This document shows, one piece after another, positions 28,733-37,982 of a stretch of DNA of 64,000 nucleotides. This stretch comes from UBA11612 sp963662375 (GTDB lineage Bacteria > Pseudomonadota > Alphaproteobacteria > Rhodospirillales > Rhodospirillaceae). Position numbers and translations under genes: made by a program. Where the stretch lies: assembly GCA_963662375.2 (NCBI GenBank), contig CAXXRP010000015.1, positions 470,747 to 534,746 on the forward strand. The letters run 5' to 3'. The notes beneath the pieces were generated by a model, which was not told where the DNA came from, did no database searches, and saw nothing but the letters and a program-made list of their open reading frames with translations. Numbering within the stretch: position 1 is the stretch's first letter; every line of letters begins with the position of its first letter.

Positions 28733-28783
28733 TAAATCGGGTGCGCTGAGCTAAGCTACTAGAAAGTCTGGTATGCGCTCCAT

Positions 28784-29398
28784 ATGTCGGCCGATACAAT
28801 TTCTCGCTCCCCCATCCGCGATCTAAACCGGCGGGCGCTTAAACCCGCGGTCTTCACGCTGTGCCTACTTCCCTTGGTTTGGCTAGTTGTGCAGGGCCTG
28901 ACCGGTGGACTTGGGGCGAACCCAATTGAAGCGACAATCCGTTATCTTGGTGATTGGTCGTTACGTTTCTTGCTTATTGCACTCGCCGTTACGCCGCTTC
29001 GTATTGTGACGGGATGGCTTCAGGTGGTTCGCCTGCGTCGGATGCTAGGTTTGCTCGCCTTCTTTCACGTCGTACTGCATGTGTTAAGCTATGTGGGGCT
29101 GGACCATTTGTTCAATTGGACGGTGCTTTGGGAGGACGTCTTCAAACGAATCTACATTACCTTCGGGATGGCAGCTCTGCTGATGCTGATTCCTCTCGCG
29201 GTGACGTCGACCGATAAAATGGCTAAGAGGCTGGGCGGCTTGGCCTGGAGGCGTTTGCACCGTCTCGTCTATATAGCCGCCGTCGCTGCGGTCACGCATT
29301 ACTTCTTTATGATTAAGGCTGGTTATGCCGAACCAATTGTCTATGCCGCTATTCTTGCGGCTCTATTGAGCGTCCGCCTCTACAAGAAATGGACCTAA
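28784..29398 (+). CDS. msrQ: Heme-binding membrane subunit MsrQ
   Basis: This 204-residue protein with about six transmembrane helices matches the ferric-reductase-like MsrQ/YedZ family. Conserved elements are RRMLGLLAFFHVVLHVLSY with heme-ligand histidines, and WRRLHRLVYIAAVAAVTHY. It passes electrons from the respiratory chain or a cytoplasmic flavin reductase to MsrP. It lies 51 bp downstream of msrP. Confidence 0.95.
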   Translation: MSADTISRSPIRDLNRRALKPAVFTLCLLPLVWLVVQGLTGGLGANPIEATIRYLGDWSLRFLLIALAVTPLRIVTGWLQVVRLRRMLGLLAFFHVVLHVLSYVGLDHLFNWTVLWEDVFKRIYITFGMAALLMLIPLAVTSTDKMAKRLGGLAWRRLHRLVYIAAVAAVTHYFFMIKAGYAEPIVYAAILAALLSVRLYKKWT

Positions 29399-29458
29399 TT
29401 GTATCCCTAACAGAGCCCTTTGATCTTAACGGCCGTGAAGGGCGGATTTCCGCTACAA

Positions 29459-29593
29459 GCGCCTACGGCGAACGAATTGCTGCACAATGCCGACGCGGCG
29501 ATGTATCACGCGAAGCGGTCTGGAAAGGCGAATTATCAGTTTTATCGTTCGGAGCTTGAAGCGACCGTCAAGGCGGCGGACCGAGACCTTTAG
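29459..29593 (+). pseudogene. GGDEF (diguanylate cyclase) C-terminal relic
   Basis: About 43 codons read ANELLHNADAAMYHAKRSG, then NYQFY, ending at TAG. This is the highly conserved last helix of a GGDEF domain (NADxAMYxAKxxGxNxYxF). The active-site GGDEF motif and all other domains are missing. It is the remains of a cyclic-di-GMP enzyme between msrQ and tkt. Confidence 0.65.
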
Positions 29594-29715
29594 AGGCTGG
29601 ATTTGGTGCTTGCAATCTCGGTCCCTGTCGGCCAAAAGCAACGCTGCGTTGGGACGTTAGTGGATGCGACCGGGACCGCGACCGTCATATATTGGAATAT
29701 TTGAACAAGTTTCTC

Positions 29716-31719
29716 ATGAAGGACACGGATACGACCGCCAATCCGTCGGTTACCCACGCCGTCATGGCCAACGCGATTCGCCTATTGGCCGCTGACGCAG
29801 TCCAGAAGGCGCGTTCCGGCCACCCCGGCATGCCCATGGGCATGGCCGATGTCGCAACGGTGTTATTTACCCGTTTTCTGAAATACGACGCGGCCGATCC
29901 GAAATGGCCGGACCGCGACCGGTTCGTGCTCTCAGCGGGACACGGCTCCATGCTGCTCTATGCCCTGATGTATTTGACCGGCTATCCCGATATAACGATG
30001 GAACAGATCAAGAATTTTCGTCAATTGGGGAGTATTGCCGCGGGCCATCCTGAACACGGGCACGCATCGGGCGCAGAAACAACCACGGGACCTCTTGGCC
30101 AGGGACTGGCTAATGCTGTTGGCATGGCGCTGGCTGAACGATTGCTTGCCAACCGTTTTGGCGCGGACACAACCGACCACCGCACCTACGTCATTGTGGG
30201 CGACGGATGTCTTATGGAAGGCATTAGCCATGAAGCGATTTCCCTGGCTGGTCATTTGAAACTCAACAAACTGATCATTCTCTTTGACGATAACCAAATC
30301 AGCATCGACGGACCGACAGATTTGTCAGTGTCCGACGATCAGCGGAAACGCTTCCAGGCGTCGGGTTGGAATACATGGGCGGTGGACGGCCATGACCCGA
30401 TAGCTATTGCGGCGGCGATCACGGGTGCGCAAGAAAGCGCTAAACCGGCCATGATCGCATGCCGTACGGTCATTGGTTTTGGCGCGCCCACGCTGGCCGG
30501 AACGGCCAAAACGCACGGCGCAGCGCTCGGTGATGAAGAAATTAAGGGTGCGCGCGAGACATTGGATTGGCCTCATGCTCCCTTTGTAGTGCCCGATGAT
30601 GTTCTTGAGTGCTGGCGTGTGGCAGGTCGCCGCAGTGTTGCGGCGCATGCAGACTGGAGCGATCGGATCGCCGCGTTGCCCGCTGACAAGAAGAGCGAAT
30701 TCACTCGTTTAATGGCGGGGGATCTGCCCAAGGGCTGGGAGTCCGCCATACTCCACGTCAAGAAAAAGGCGTCTTCCGATACTCCCAAGGTGGCAACGCG
30801 CCAGGCTTCACAGGCAGTTCTTGAGGTTTTAACTGTCGCCATTCCTGAAATGATCGGCGGCTCAGCCGACCTGACAGGATCGAACAATACAAAGACCGCG
30901 GCGTTGTCGCCAATTACGGCCTCGGATTTCTCGGGCCGGTATGTCTACTACGGTGCCCGCGAGCACGGCATGGCTGCGGCGATGAACGGGTTGGCGCTGC
31001 ATGGCGGCATCATCCCTTACGGTGGCACGTTTCTGGTGTTTACGGACTATTGCCGCCCCTCGATTCGTCTCTCGGCGTTGATGGGCCAACGCGTCATCTA
31101 CGTCATGACCCATGATTCCATTGGGCTGGGTGAGGACGGGCCAACTCATCAGCCAGTGGAACACTTAGCGGCTCTGCGTGCCATGCCGAATCTTTTGGTG
31201 ATGCGCCCCTGCGACACGATTGAAACCGCAGAATGCTGGACGATCGCAGTGGCCGAAAAGAACCGCCCCTCGGTCCTGGCGTTAACCCGCCAGGGCCTGC
31301 CGACGTTGCGCACGACTCATACGGACGAAAACCTATGCTTGAAGGGCGGCTATGTTGTTGCCGAATCCAGTGGGAGACGGCAGGCAACATTGATCGCGAC
31401 CGGTTCCGAGGTTTCGTTGGCGTTCGAAGCGCGCGCTAAGCTCGAGGCTGACGGAATTGCAACGGCGGTTGTTTCGCTCCCGTGCTGGGCGCTGTTCGAC
31501 GCGCAACCGGAGGAATACCGGAAGCAGGTTTTAGGTGATAATGCCGTACGCGTCGCAATCGAAGCCGCTGGGCCCTTCGGATGGGAGCGTTATGTGGGCG
31601 AGACCGGCGGCGTGATCGGTATGAAAGGCTTCGGAGCGTCAGCACCCGCGCCTGTTCTGTATGACTACTTCGGAATAACGGCGGCCGCCGCCGTGAGCGC
31701 CGTCAAGGCCCGGCTTTAG
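29716..31719 (+). CDS. tkt: Transketolase
   Basis: I start at the ATG at 29716 (667 residues, the family norm) because the alternative TTG at 29692 lacks a ribosome binding site. The thiamine-diphosphate site is clear: GDGCLMEG with the downstream DDN, plus the RSGHPGMPMG N-terminal motif and the E of YYGAREHGMAAAMNG. It transfers two-carbon ketol units in the pentose phosphate pathway. The next gene, rpe, is 12 bp away and acts in the same pathway, so they form an operon. Confidence 0.96.
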   Translation: MKDTDTTANPSVTHAVMANAIRLLAADAVQKARSGHPGMPMGMADVATVLFTRFLKYDAADPKWPDRDRFVLSAGHGSMLLYALMYLTGYPDITMEQIKNFRQLGSIAAGHPEHGHASGAETTTGPLGQGLANAVGMALAERLLANRFGADTTDHRTYVIVGDGCLMEGISHEAISLAGHLKLNKLIILFDDNQISIDGPTDLSVSDDQRKRFQASGWNTWAVDGHDPIAIAAAITGAQESAKPAMIACRTVIGFGAPTLAGTAKTHGAALGDEEIKGARETLDWPHAPFVVPDDVLECWRVAGRRSVAAHADWSDRIAALPADKKSEFTRLMAGDLPKGWESAILHVKKKASSDTPKVATRQASQAVLEVLTVAIPEMIGGSADLTGSNNTKTAALSPITASDFSGRYVYYGAREHGMAAAMNGLALHGGIIPYGGTFLVFTDYCRPSIRLSALMGQRVIYVMTHDSIGLGEDGPTHQPVEHLAALRAMPNLLVMRPCDTIETAECWTIAVAEKNRPSVLALTRQGLPTLRTTHTDENLCLKGGYVVAESSGRRQATLIATGSEVSLAFEARAKLEADGIATAVVSLPCWALFDAQPEEYRKQVLGDNAVRVAIEAAGPFGWERYVGETGGVIGMKGFGASAPAPVLYDYFGITAAAAVSAVKARL

Positions 31720-31731
31720 GAGCTAGTTCAA

Positions 31732-32391
31732 ATGGCCGTCAAGATCGCTCCCAGTATTCTGTCGGCTGACTTCGCCAAGCTGGGCGAAGAGGTCAAAGCG
31801 GTGGACGCCGCCGGCGCGGACTATATCCACCTTGATGTGATGGACGGCCATTTTGTACCCAATATCACGATCGGTCCGGTTGTGGTGAAGGCTTTGCGGC
31901 CTCACTCCACGAAGATATTTGATGTGCACCTGATGATCGAGCTTGTCGATCCGTTTATCGGCGCCTTTGTCGACGCAGGCGCCGACATCATTACGGTGCA
32001 CGCGGAAGCAGGGCCGCATCTGGACCAATCTCTTAAAGTCATCAAGTCCTTGGGCAAAAAGGCCGGTGTGTCATTGAATCCCTCCACACCTGTGGATGTC
32101 ATCGAATACGTCCTCGACAAGGTGGATCTTATCTTGGTGATGACGGTCAACCCAGGTTTTGGAGGACAGTCCTTCATTGCATCCCAGCTCGAAAAAATTC
32201 GCGACCTGCGCGCGCTGATTAGCGAGCGCGCCATAGAGCTGGAAGTGGACGGAGGCATTAACCCGGAGACTGCCAGTCTGTGCGTGGCTGCGGGCGCCGA
32301 TGTCCTGGTCGCCGGAACCGCGGTTTTCGGCGGCGGCGACTACGCTACCAATATCTCTCGACTACGCAAAGGTGCCGGCTCAAGCACTTAA
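31732..32391 (+). CDS. rpe: Ribulose-phosphate 3-epimerase
   Basis: This 219-residue TIM-barrel enzyme has the usual motifs: APSILSADFAKLG, the metal-binding HLDVMDGHFVPN, the MTVNPGFGGQ loop, and EVDGGI with the catalytic Asp. It interconverts ribulose-5-phosphate and xylulose-5-phosphate, the latter being a substrate for the upstream transketolase. Length is typical. Confidence 0.97.
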   Translation: MAVKIAPSILSADFAKLGEEVKAVDAAGADYIHLDVMDGHFVPNITIGPVVVKALRPHSTKIFDVHLMIELVDPFIGAFVDAGADIITVHAEAGPHLDQSLKVIKSLGKKAGVSLNPSTPVDVIEYVLDKVDLILVMTVNPGFGGQSFIASQLEKIRDLRALISERAIELEVDGGINPETASLCVAAGADVLVAGTAVFGGGDYATNISRLRKGAGSST

Positions 32392-32398
32392 ATCTGGT

Positions 32399-32427
32399 CC
32401 GTCACATAACCTTCATGAATCTGTCAC
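32399..32427 (+). promoter_or_regulatory. Candidate Pho box (three 7-bp repeats at 11-bp period)
   Basis: CCGTCAC, CCTTCAT and CTGTCAC are separated by exactly 4 bp each. Two or more CTGTCAT-like units with 4-bp spacing is the PhoB-binding Pho box. The site lies just upstream of a decayed PhoB-like regulator gene, so it may be its former autoregulatory operator. The match was made by eye. Confidence 0.45.
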
Positions 32428-32489
32428 AAAAGGTTATGGGCCCCCGATATTCATGACGTGCTTTCTCATCCCCTGGAATTCGGAGAACA

Positions 32490-33022
32490 CGCATTTCCGG
32501 CATCGAAATGTGCAGGCAATTGCGGCGCAAGGCGGAAACTCGCGGCGTTCCCATTATCATTCTGACGGCGCGCAGCGAGGAAACCGATAAAGTGCGCGGT
32601 CTGAACGTCGGTGCTGACGATTATATGACCAAACCATTTTCGATGCGGGAACTGGTCACCCGAGTGCGGGCATTGCTTCGCCGGTCCAAACCGTCTCACT
32701 CTAAAGGGCCAGCTGAGCTTTGCCGATATCGTATTGGATATGGACGAACACCGCGTAAGCTGTGGTGGTCGCTATGTCAAACCTTGGCCCAACAGAATTT
32801 AGGTTGTTGCAACATCTCCTGGAGCGGCCCGAAACCGTGTTCTCGCGCGAAGAACTGTTCAATGGCGTTTGGGATCCCGATATATATGTGTAATCGCCCA
32901 CCGTCGATGTACATATTCGGCGATTACGCAAGGTGCTGAATGCCAACAACGGGGCGGATGTCATCCGCACCGTGCGCGTAGCGGGCTATGCCCTTGATAG
33001 CAATGCCGGGCAGGCCGTCTAA
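32490..33022 (+). pseudogene. PhoB/OmpR-type response regulator relic
   Basis: The receiver domain starts mid-way (SGIEMCRQLRR), continues through IIILTARSEETDKVRGLNVGADDYMTKPFS with the conserved lysine, then shifts frame in the linker. The winged-helix domain reads SREELFNGVWDPDIYV, stop, SPTVDVHIRRLRKVLN and RTVRVAGYAL in restored frame. The internal TAA stands where family members have Glu. The phosphorylated Asp region is missing. The overall likeness is to PhoB. At least two frameshifts and one stop make it non-functional. It is convergent with apt. Confidence 0.8.
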
Positions 33023-33030
33023 GAGCGCCG

Positions 33031-33549
33031 CTACTCGCTGTCGTAGCGGAGCAGCGCTGTAAACGGCACTTCGATCTTGTCCCGGCCTCCGAGGAACGCC
33101 AGCTCGATAAGGCACGCGGCTCCCACAACGTCCGCACCCGAGGTGCGCAACAGCGTCGCAGCCGCCACGATCGTGCCTCCGGTTGCGAGTAAGTCGTCGA
33201 CGATCACGACCCGTTGGCCCGGCGTAACCGCGTCCTCCTGGATCTCAACCGCGTCGGTTCCATATTCCAGCCCGTAGGAATGGGATTTTACCTTGCCAGG
33301 CAACTTGCCGGGTTTACGAACCATCACTGTTCCGCAATTCAATGAAATGGATAGAGGTGCCGCAACTAAGAATCCGCGCGCGTCGACTGCGGCCAAAACG
33401 TCGGCCCCCCAGGGTTTGATGAGGTCTGTCATACATTCGATTGTAGTGCGCCACGCTTCGGCGTGGCCGATGAGGGTGGAGATATCGAAGAAATTAATTC
33501 CAGGTTTTGGGAAGTCTGGTATTTGGCGGATATGCTGCTTCAAGTCCAT
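33031..33549 (-). CDS. apt: Adenine phosphoribosyltransferase
   Basis: With the ATG at 33549 the protein has 172 residues, the family norm. The PRPP-binding motif VVIVDDLLATGG is at about 114-125 and the N-terminal PDFPKPGINFFDIS motif is conserved. It salvages adenine to AMP with PRPP. The gene is monocistronic here; the methylthioadenosine phosphorylase that often precedes it in relatives is not recognisable upstream. Confidence 0.96.
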   Translation of the reverse strand: MDLKQHIRQIPDFPKPGINFFDISTLIGHAEAWRTTIECMTDLIKPWGADVLAAVDARGFLVAAPLSISLNCGTVMVRKPGKLPGKVKSHSYGLEYGTDAVEIQEDAVTPGQRVVIVDDLLATGGTIVAAATLLRTSGADVVGAACLIELAFLGGRDKIEVPFTALLRYDSE

Positions 33550-33766
33550 CTGCTGCGCCCTCTCTGACGGGTCGGTGGCCACCAATCGTCAATGGTATAG
33601 AACGGCCGCCTCAGCGCGGCACTGGTGCTGCGCACGATCTGTACGGGAAACTTGCGGTTCTTTGAGCACGCGATATCAGCATTGTCCGGGCTGCCGGTCA
33701 GCAATGCCCCTATGCTGATCCACGACCCAGGCAAGCGCGGTTTTCATACCATATAGATGAAGGCGT

Positions 33767-33990
33767 AGTTGCCCCATTCGCACTTTGCGGCTGCCCGCGC
33801 CGCGATCGAGGTCGTTGAACAAACCGAGCTCGACGGTCGCGATATGGACCCGGAGCGCTATTCACGGCGCATCATTGAACGCGTGCCACCCAATACGATT
33901 CTCTTGGCGTTGAATTAGAAGATGACGACCTTGAGCACCTATTGGCCAGGGCGATCCATCTTTCGGCCATGTCGGCGCCGATCCACCGAT
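33767..33990 (+). pseudogene. DUF2336-type protein C-terminal relic
   Basis: The plus strand reads FAAARAAIEVVEQTELDGR, DPERYSRRIIERV, then after a one-base shift TQYDSLGVELEDDDLEHLLARA. This matches the conserved end of DUF2336 proteins, which in Alphaproteobacteria are often linked to stress and two-component signalling. Everything upstream is gone and the frame is broken, so this is a relic. My family assignment is from memory of the C-terminal motif. Confidence 0.45.
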
Positions 33991-33995
33991 TTGCG

Positions 33996-34415
33996 TTACC
34001 ACGCTCCGGTGTTGGGCATCGACGTCCATGGCTCTTGCTGCGGTAGGGCATCACCTGACTGCAGCAGTTCAATAGAGATGCCATCTGGTGAGCGTACAAA
34101 TGCCATGCGGCCGTCGCGCGGGGGACGGTTGATAACAACGCCCGCGCCCCGAAGTCGTGCACAGGTGTCGTAGATATTGTCCACTTGGTAGGCGAGGTGG
34201 CCGAAATTGCGGCCAACGGAGTAGGTTTCTGGATCCCAGTTATGAGTCAGTTCCACTTGCGCCGTATCATCCCCAGGCGCGGCCAGGAAAATAAGTGTGA
34301 ACCGCCCTTTTTCGTTGTTGGCGCGCCGGAGTTCTTTGAGGCCCAGCTTGTTGCAGTAAAAATCCAAGGAAGTGGCTAAATCCGATACACGCACCATGGT
34401 GTGGAGATATTTCAT
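33996..34415 (-). CDS. gloA: Glyoxalase I-like VOC protein (lactoylglutathione lyase)
   Basis: Starting at the ATG at 34415 gives 139 residues, the normal glyoxalase I length; codons up to 34508 are not conserved-looking. The four metal-ligand positions are in place: His in YLHTMVRV, Glu in QVELTHNWD, His in FGHLAYQV and Glu in SIELLQ. It would convert the methylglyoxal-glutathione hemithioacetal to S-lactoylglutathione. Other VOC activities cannot be excluded. Confidence 0.88.
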   Translation of the reverse strand: MKYLHTMVRVSDLATSLDFYCNKLGLKELRRANNEKGRFTLIFLAAPGDDTAQVELTHNWDPETYSVGRNFGHLAYQVDNIYDTCARLRGAGVVINRPPRDGRMAFVRSPDGISIELLQSGDALPQQEPWTSMPNTGAW

Positions 34416-34724
34416 CGCCGTTCCTCTCGGTAGCCCAATATCTAGAGCTAACATAAGGTCCGAGACCTGGTTGGCAAGCGGAACAACAGCGACTCCCGCC
34501 CGCGGCAACGCATTCTGTGACCCCGGCGTTATACCAAGGCGACGGTCCGCCCAAATCCTTGCCTCAGCGGCTTGCCCAGCGGTACAAAATCAACGGGATT
34601 TCAAACCGATAGTTGAGGTAATGAAGCAGATTTTCGCGGTTTGGATCCCTCGATTTATGATCGCATTGGTCGTGGAGCCTTGTTTGTATTCACATACAAC
34701 TGATCGCGTTAACCCTAGCGAGGG

Positions 34725-35078
34725 ATGCCAGTGAATTTAGCGTATGCGATGACAAGGGGATTGCGCCGCGCAGCGATAGATGATGCCGGTGTTGTCAACG
34801 TGTCGGGAGAGGCGGCCACTCTCGGTTTTTTTGACGACACCTTAAATGGCGACTTAACGAACGGCAGTCCTATTATTGGCGGGATAAGTGGCGATCCCGC
34901 GGTCGCGGGTTGGCTGGTTGGCATGTCTATAAGCACCCGGGAATTCCGGCGGGAAGCACCATTGTCTCGATCGATTCAGCAACTCAGGTTACGATATCGT
35001 AAAACGCCACCAGCAGCGTCAACAACCGCACCTTCACCGTCACCAGCGCCAATTCTCGGGTGGTGCCACGGATCCTGA
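34725..35078 (+). pseudogene. Phage-tail/adhesin-like repeat protein relic
   Basis: One frame reads TLNGDLTNGSPIIGGISG and VGMSI, then shifts to PGIPAGSTIVSIDSATQVTIS, stop, NATSSVNNRTFTVTSA. This is the motif series of phage tail-fibre and related surface beta-structures (GTLTNGSPTVTG.., VGMxVSGTGIPAGTTI.SIDSATQVTLSxNAT). A frameshift and a TAA at a usual Gln/Ala position show decay. No other phage structural genes are nearby. Confidence 0.5.
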
Positions 35079-35203
35079 TTACTCGTCGTCTTGTCTGAGT
35101 TTAACGCGGGCATTGCAGAACCTGGGCACCGGCGGTAGCACCGGCGCCGATTTCGACGGCCGCGGCGGGGCTGTTGTCCTGAAATGGTTATGGCGTCCGG
35201 CGC

Positions 35204-36127
35204 TTATTCCCGGCGCGGGTCGTAACTGTTGTTCCAGTCTTTCAGGAACTTCTCCAACTCCGCGTCAGTTTTTTTCGGCAGTACAATCTTTAAAGTTACG
35301 TATTGATCGCCTGCCGCCTTGCCTCTGGTGGCCGCCACGCCTTTGCTCTTGAGGCGCAGGCGCGATCCGCTATTTGATCCCTTTGGCACGGTCACCGTCA
35401 ACGTGCCGTGAACCGTGGGCACCTCCACTTTGGCGCCTAAAACCGCTTCTTTCAGCGACACGGGCAGGTCTATGTGAAGGTCATGCCCCTCGCGCCGGAA
35501 CTTGGGATGCGGTTTGATCTTCACTTCGATCAACGCGTCTCCCGCCCGCCCGCTGGCGCCTTTGCCGCCTTGCCCTTTGAGGCGAATGGTCTGGACATCT
35601 GAGATTCCGGCGGGAATATTCACATCCAGGGACCGTCCTCCCGGCAGGGTCAGGCGTTTTTTCGCGCCGGTCATGGCGTCGATGAAATCAACATCCAGAC
35701 TAAAACGCATATCGTTATTTTTGAGGCTGGCACCGCCGCCGAAAGGATGTCCTCCGTCAGCGGGCGCCCGGCCGCCCCGGAACATGCCGCCAAAAAGATC
35801 GCTGAGATTCTCAAAGGCGAAGCCACCTTGCGCCCCGCCGCCTGCAAATCCGTGGGCGTTGCCGGCCCGCGCACCACCCCCGAACGGGTTCCGGCGAATT
35901 TCGGCCCCAGACGCATCGATTTCGCCACTGTCAAACCGCACACGTTTGTCCTCGTCGCCGATGATGTCATAGGCGGCGTTCAAATCCTTGAAGCGGTCCT
36001 CAGCCTTTTTGTCGCCGGGAAAGAGGTCGGGGTGCGACTTCTTGGCCAGGCGGCGGAAGGCCTTCTGGATTTCGCCGTTGCTGGCGTCTTTCTTGATGGC
36101 AAGGACGTCGTACGGATTACGGGTCAT
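35204..36127 (-). CDS. cbpA: DnaJ-like co-chaperone (CbpA type)
   Basis: The 307-residue protein has an N-terminal J domain (residues about 4-70, HPD at 32-34), a Gly/Phe-rich linker (about 80-130) and two DnaJ C-terminal beta domains. The cysteine-rich zinc finger of DnaJ is absent, which defines the CbpA/class II type. It stimulates the ATPase of DnaK and delivers substrates. The frame is intact and the gene stands alone. An alternative name would simply be J-domain protein. Confidence 0.9.
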   Translation of the reverse strand: MTRNPYDVLAIKKDASNGEIQKAFRRLAKKSHPDLFPGDKKAEDRFKDLNAAYDIIGDEDKRVRFDSGEIDASGAEIRRNPFGGGARAGNAHGFAGGGAQGGFAFENLSDLFGGMFRGGRAPADGGHPFGGGASLKNNDMRFSLDVDFIDAMTGAKKRLTLPGGRSLDVNIPAGISDVQTIRLKGQGGKGASGRAGDALIEVKIKPHPKFRREGHDLHIDLPVSLKEAVLGAKVEVPTVHGTLTVTVPKGSNSGSRLRLKSKGVAATRGKAAGDQYVTLKIVLPKKTDAELEKFLKDWNNSYDPRRE

Positions 36128-36351
36128 TTTCGTTGCGCGGTTCCAATATTCACGCTCCTTAGGTGCGGTCGCTCATGCGGTTTGTAAAGCCGCGCCAGCC
36201 CAAAACCTAGTCGGGGCATGGCATGATCTCCCGGTAAAACGAGGTTTAGGCGTGTTCCTCGCGATTGCGGTCAATCTGACATGAATGATCTCGTATATAT
36301 ATCGCTTAGGGCTGCCGCTCGCCGCCGCGGTCTTTGCCTGGGGAGGGTAGG

Positions 36352-37673
36352 ATGAAAGGGATACTGACCGTCGCTGGCGTATTGGCTGTGGTGCTTGTCG
36401 GTGCGCTGTACTATTCCCAGCGCCTGGAACAAACGGACGGGTTGTACGAAACCGCCCGGACCCAGCGCGGCGCCGGTGTTTACGCCGCTCACTGCGCGTC
36501 CTGTCACGGCGCTGGTCTGCAAGGCGCCTCGGCCTCGGGCCTTGAAGGTCCGGCGACTCTCGTGCGCTGGGTCGGGCAAAACGGCCACGACCTTTATCAG
36601 CGGGTTCGTACCATGCCTTATGGAATGCCCGGCTCGCTGGGCGACCAGGAGTACATTGACGCTGTCGCGTTCCTTCTCGCGCGTAACGGCAACCCCGCTG
36701 CTGAATCCGAATTAAGCGCTGATCAATCCGCATTGCAGGAAATTCAATTGGCAACTGCCGCCGATCTTCCTGAAGATGCCCGGCCGCCGCAGCACCGGCT
36801 GACCACCGTGCGGGACGTATCCGCGGCCATTGGCGAAGGCCCCACTCAGGCAGAGCTGACCGCGGCCGGCTCAAAAACAACCGATTGGCTGTTCACTAAT
36901 CACGACTATGAAGGCCAGCGTTATGTTGATCTGAGGCAGATCACGCGCGCAAACGTGTCACGCCTCAGGCCGGTGTGTTTGTATCAGGTGGGAGATCTGA
37001 ATCCGTTCGAGGTCAATCCGCTCATTTATCGCGGGAACATGTTCATCACCAGCGCGACGCCACCGGGTCCTTGGACGCCGCGACGTGCCGAGTGAATTGG
37101 CGTTATGACCGCGCCTCGCGCGTGCCGACGAGTTATGGGCTTAAAATGAACCGCGGCGCCGCCATCAAGGACGGCAAGCTGATTTTCGGTACCCACGACG
37201 GTTTTCTCATCGCTCTCGACGCCGGAACAGGTGAATTGGTATGGGAACGTGACGTGGCCTACACGCCCGGCAGCGGCGGCGGCTTCACTATGGCGCCCAT
37301 GATTCACGATGATCTGATCTTTATCGGTCCGGCGGGCAGTGAACTCGGGATACGAGGTTGGATCAGCGCTTTCGATTTCGGCACCTGTGAGTTGGTCTGG
37401 CGGTTCGATACCATTGCCGACGAAGGTGAGCCTGGGGGCGAAAGTTTGCCCAACGATGAAGCGCGGAACAACGGTGGTGGCGCTGTCTGGGGATCCGTCA
37501 CGTTGGATGTTGGAACGAGTCGCCTCTACGTGCCGGTTTCCAATCCGACTCCGGACTGGGAAGACGGCACGCGGTTGGGAGACAATTTGTATACAAACTC
37601 GATGGTGGTGCCTGATGCCAAGACCGGCGAGCTTTTGTGGTACCACCAGCTCTCGCCTCACGATACGCACGAA
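36352..37673 (+). pseudogene. Quinohemoprotein (PQQ) alcohol dehydrogenase, frameshifted and truncated at an IS junction
   Basis: The start at 36352 encodes a membrane or signal helix, then a cytochrome c domain (CASCH at about 48-52) and the beginning of the PQQ propeller (DWLFTNHDYEGQRYVDLRQI). A frameshift near 37070 breaks the frame, and the propeller resumes in another frame (LDAATCRVNWRYD, DAGTGELVWERDVAY, NPTPDWEDG). Homology ends at LLWYHQLSPHDTH, where the sequence passes into an IS6-type transposase fragment. About half of the propeller is missing. Intact relatives oxidise alcohols in the periplasm. The order cytochrome first, propeller second is unusual for type II enzymes, in which the heme domain is C-terminal. 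Confidence 0.75.
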
Positions 37674-37982
37674 CACCTAATACAGATGCCAACGCCATTG
37701 CGGCCCACCCCGCATCTGTGCAGAACGCTTCTTCTGGATTTCAGCCGCGAACGTAGGGCCAAACCGATTCCACCAAGCCCGCACTGTCTCGTGGCAAATA
37801 TCGATCCCTCGTTCATGGAGCAAGTCTTCGACCTGTCTTAGCGAGAGCGGAAATCGCACATACATTATCACCGCAAGGCGGATGATCTCCGGCGAAGTCT
37901 TGAAATATCGGAAGGGATTGCTCATCCGAGGACGCTATGAGACGTTCTTCACCAACTCAAGCCCGTTTCCTCTGACAATGCC
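37662..37982 (-). mobile_element. IS6-family insertion sequence, truncated (transposase N-terminus and right end only)
   Basis: The minus strand encodes the first about 80 residues of an IS6-type transposase (start at 37925, SPEIIRLAVIMYVRFPLSLR) and reaches the terminal repeat ending at 37982 (TTTCCTCTGACAATGCC). The catalytic DDE residues are absent. Its inner border coincides with the PQQ dehydrogenase sequence over GATACGCACGAA (37662-37673), which resembles the IS sequence GATCCGCACGAA at the same place in the complete copy. Confidence 0.8.
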
